The translations under genes were made by a program, and so were the position numbers. This document shows, in pieces, positions 63,111 to 64,000 of a stretch of 64,000 nucleotides of DNA. The notes under the pieces are model-generated. The model was given only the letters and a program-made list of their open reading frames with translations. It did no database searches and had not been told where the DNA came from. Position 1 is the stretch's first letter; each line of letters begins with the position of its first letter. Source of the stretch: Macrostomum hystrix (lineage: Eukaryota; Platyhelminthes; Macrostomidae); NCBI GenBank assembly GCA_950097015.1, contig CATNEN010000034.1, positions 3,329,001 through 3,393,000 of the forward strand, given 5' to 3'.

Positions 63111-64000
63111 GATGAGCTCATTTCATTCTTCAAGATGAGCTCATTACATTCTTCTAGATGAGCTCATTACATGCTTCTAGATGAGCTCATTACATTCTTC
63201 TAGATGAGTTCATTACATTCTTCTAGATGAGTTCATTACATGCTTCTAGATGGGCTCATTACATTCTTCTAGATGAGTTCATTACATGCTTCTAGATGAG
63301 TTCATTACATGCTTCTAGATGAGCTCATTACATGCTTCTAGATGAGTTCATTACATGCTTCTAGATGAGCTCATTACATGCTTCTAGATGAGCTCATTAC
63401 ATTCTTCTAGATGAGCTCATTACATTCTTCTAGATGAGTTCATTACATTCTTCTAGATGAGCTCATTACATTCTTCAAGATGAGCTCATTACATTCTTCT
63501 AGATGAGCTCAGTACATTCTTCAAGATGAGCTCATTACATTCTTCTAGATGAGCTCATTACATGCTTCTAGATGAGCTCATTACATTCTTCTAGATGAGC
63601 TCATTACATTCTTCTAGATGAGCTCATTACATGCTTCTAGATGAGCTCATTACATTCTTCTAGATGAGTTCATTACATTCTTCTAGATGAGTTCATTACA
63701 TGCTTCTAGATGGGCTCATTACATTCTTCTAGATGAGTTCATTACATGCTTCTAGATGAGCTCATTACATGCTTCTAGATGAGCTCATTACATTCTTCTA
63801 GATGAGCTCATTACATTCTTCTAGATGAGCTCATTACATTCTTCTAGATGAGCTCATTACATTCTTCAAGATGAGCTCATTACATTCTTCTAGATGAGCT
63901 CATTACATGCTTCTAGATGAGCTCATTACATGCTTCTAGATGGGCTCATTACATTCTTCTAGATGAGTTCATTACATGCTTCTAGATGAGCTCATTACAT
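63111..64000. repeat. 23-bp tandem repeat with ATGAGCTCAT palindrome, runs off the window
   Basis: About 39 units visible. Most contain the perfect 10-bp palindrome ATGAGCTCAT followed by TACATTCTTCTAG or TACATGCTTCTAG; some have ATGAGTTCAT or ATGGGCTCAT, which break the symmetry. The right end lies outside the window. Confidence 0.96.

Overview
The window is eukaryotic and almost certainly animal. It contains an intron with consensus splice signals (GT donor, CTAAC branch site, TTTGCAG acceptor), a secreted multi-copy peptide precursor of metazoan type, two Penelope-like repeat fragments and an extreme load of micro- and minisatellites. There are no prokaryotic features. The species cannot be named from the sequence; an invertebrate is my best guess.

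The one confidently protein-coding locus is on the minus strand at 11,581-13,840. A short first exon encodes a start methionine and a leucine-rich signal peptide. It is followed by a 712-bp intron and one large exon with an acidic spacer and 38 head-to-tail peptide copies, mostly AYFDPINYG separated by KKR. Gly before KKR is the classic amidation and dibasic-cleavage arrangement, so this is a preprohormone predicted to release many copies of AYFDPINY-amide. I do not recognise the peptide family.

From 14,606 to about 62,374, starting only 0.77 kb upstream of that start codon, lies a 47.8-kb array of a 33-bp satellite (about 1,447 units). Because 33 is a multiple of three, both strands are full of long open frames, but none behaves like a gene. 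The array has higher-order structure: recurrent marker units at exact multiples of 33 bp, recent kilobase-scale duplications, private variants at both ends, and a central stretch (about 31.74-40.75 kb) crowded with small indels that looks like poor consensus sequence.

Left of the gene, 1-11.5 kb is a mosaic of unrelated tandem repeats: 59-bp units (1,381-3,039), CTAT microsatellites with two Penelope-like/hammerhead-like pieces (5,663-6,438), 20-bp units (7,430-8,354), a 527-bp polypyrimidine tract (9,120-9,646) and TGTC-rich repeats (10,224-10,893). Between them are weak gene traces: a possible 3' terminal exon (84-198), a LINE-like scrap (206-277), a CCAAT/ETS/E2F-rich promoter-like block (3,430-3,560) and a possible ankyrin-repeat fragment (8,507-8,731). 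To the right, a 23-bp palindrome-bearing repeat starts at about 63,111 and runs off the end.
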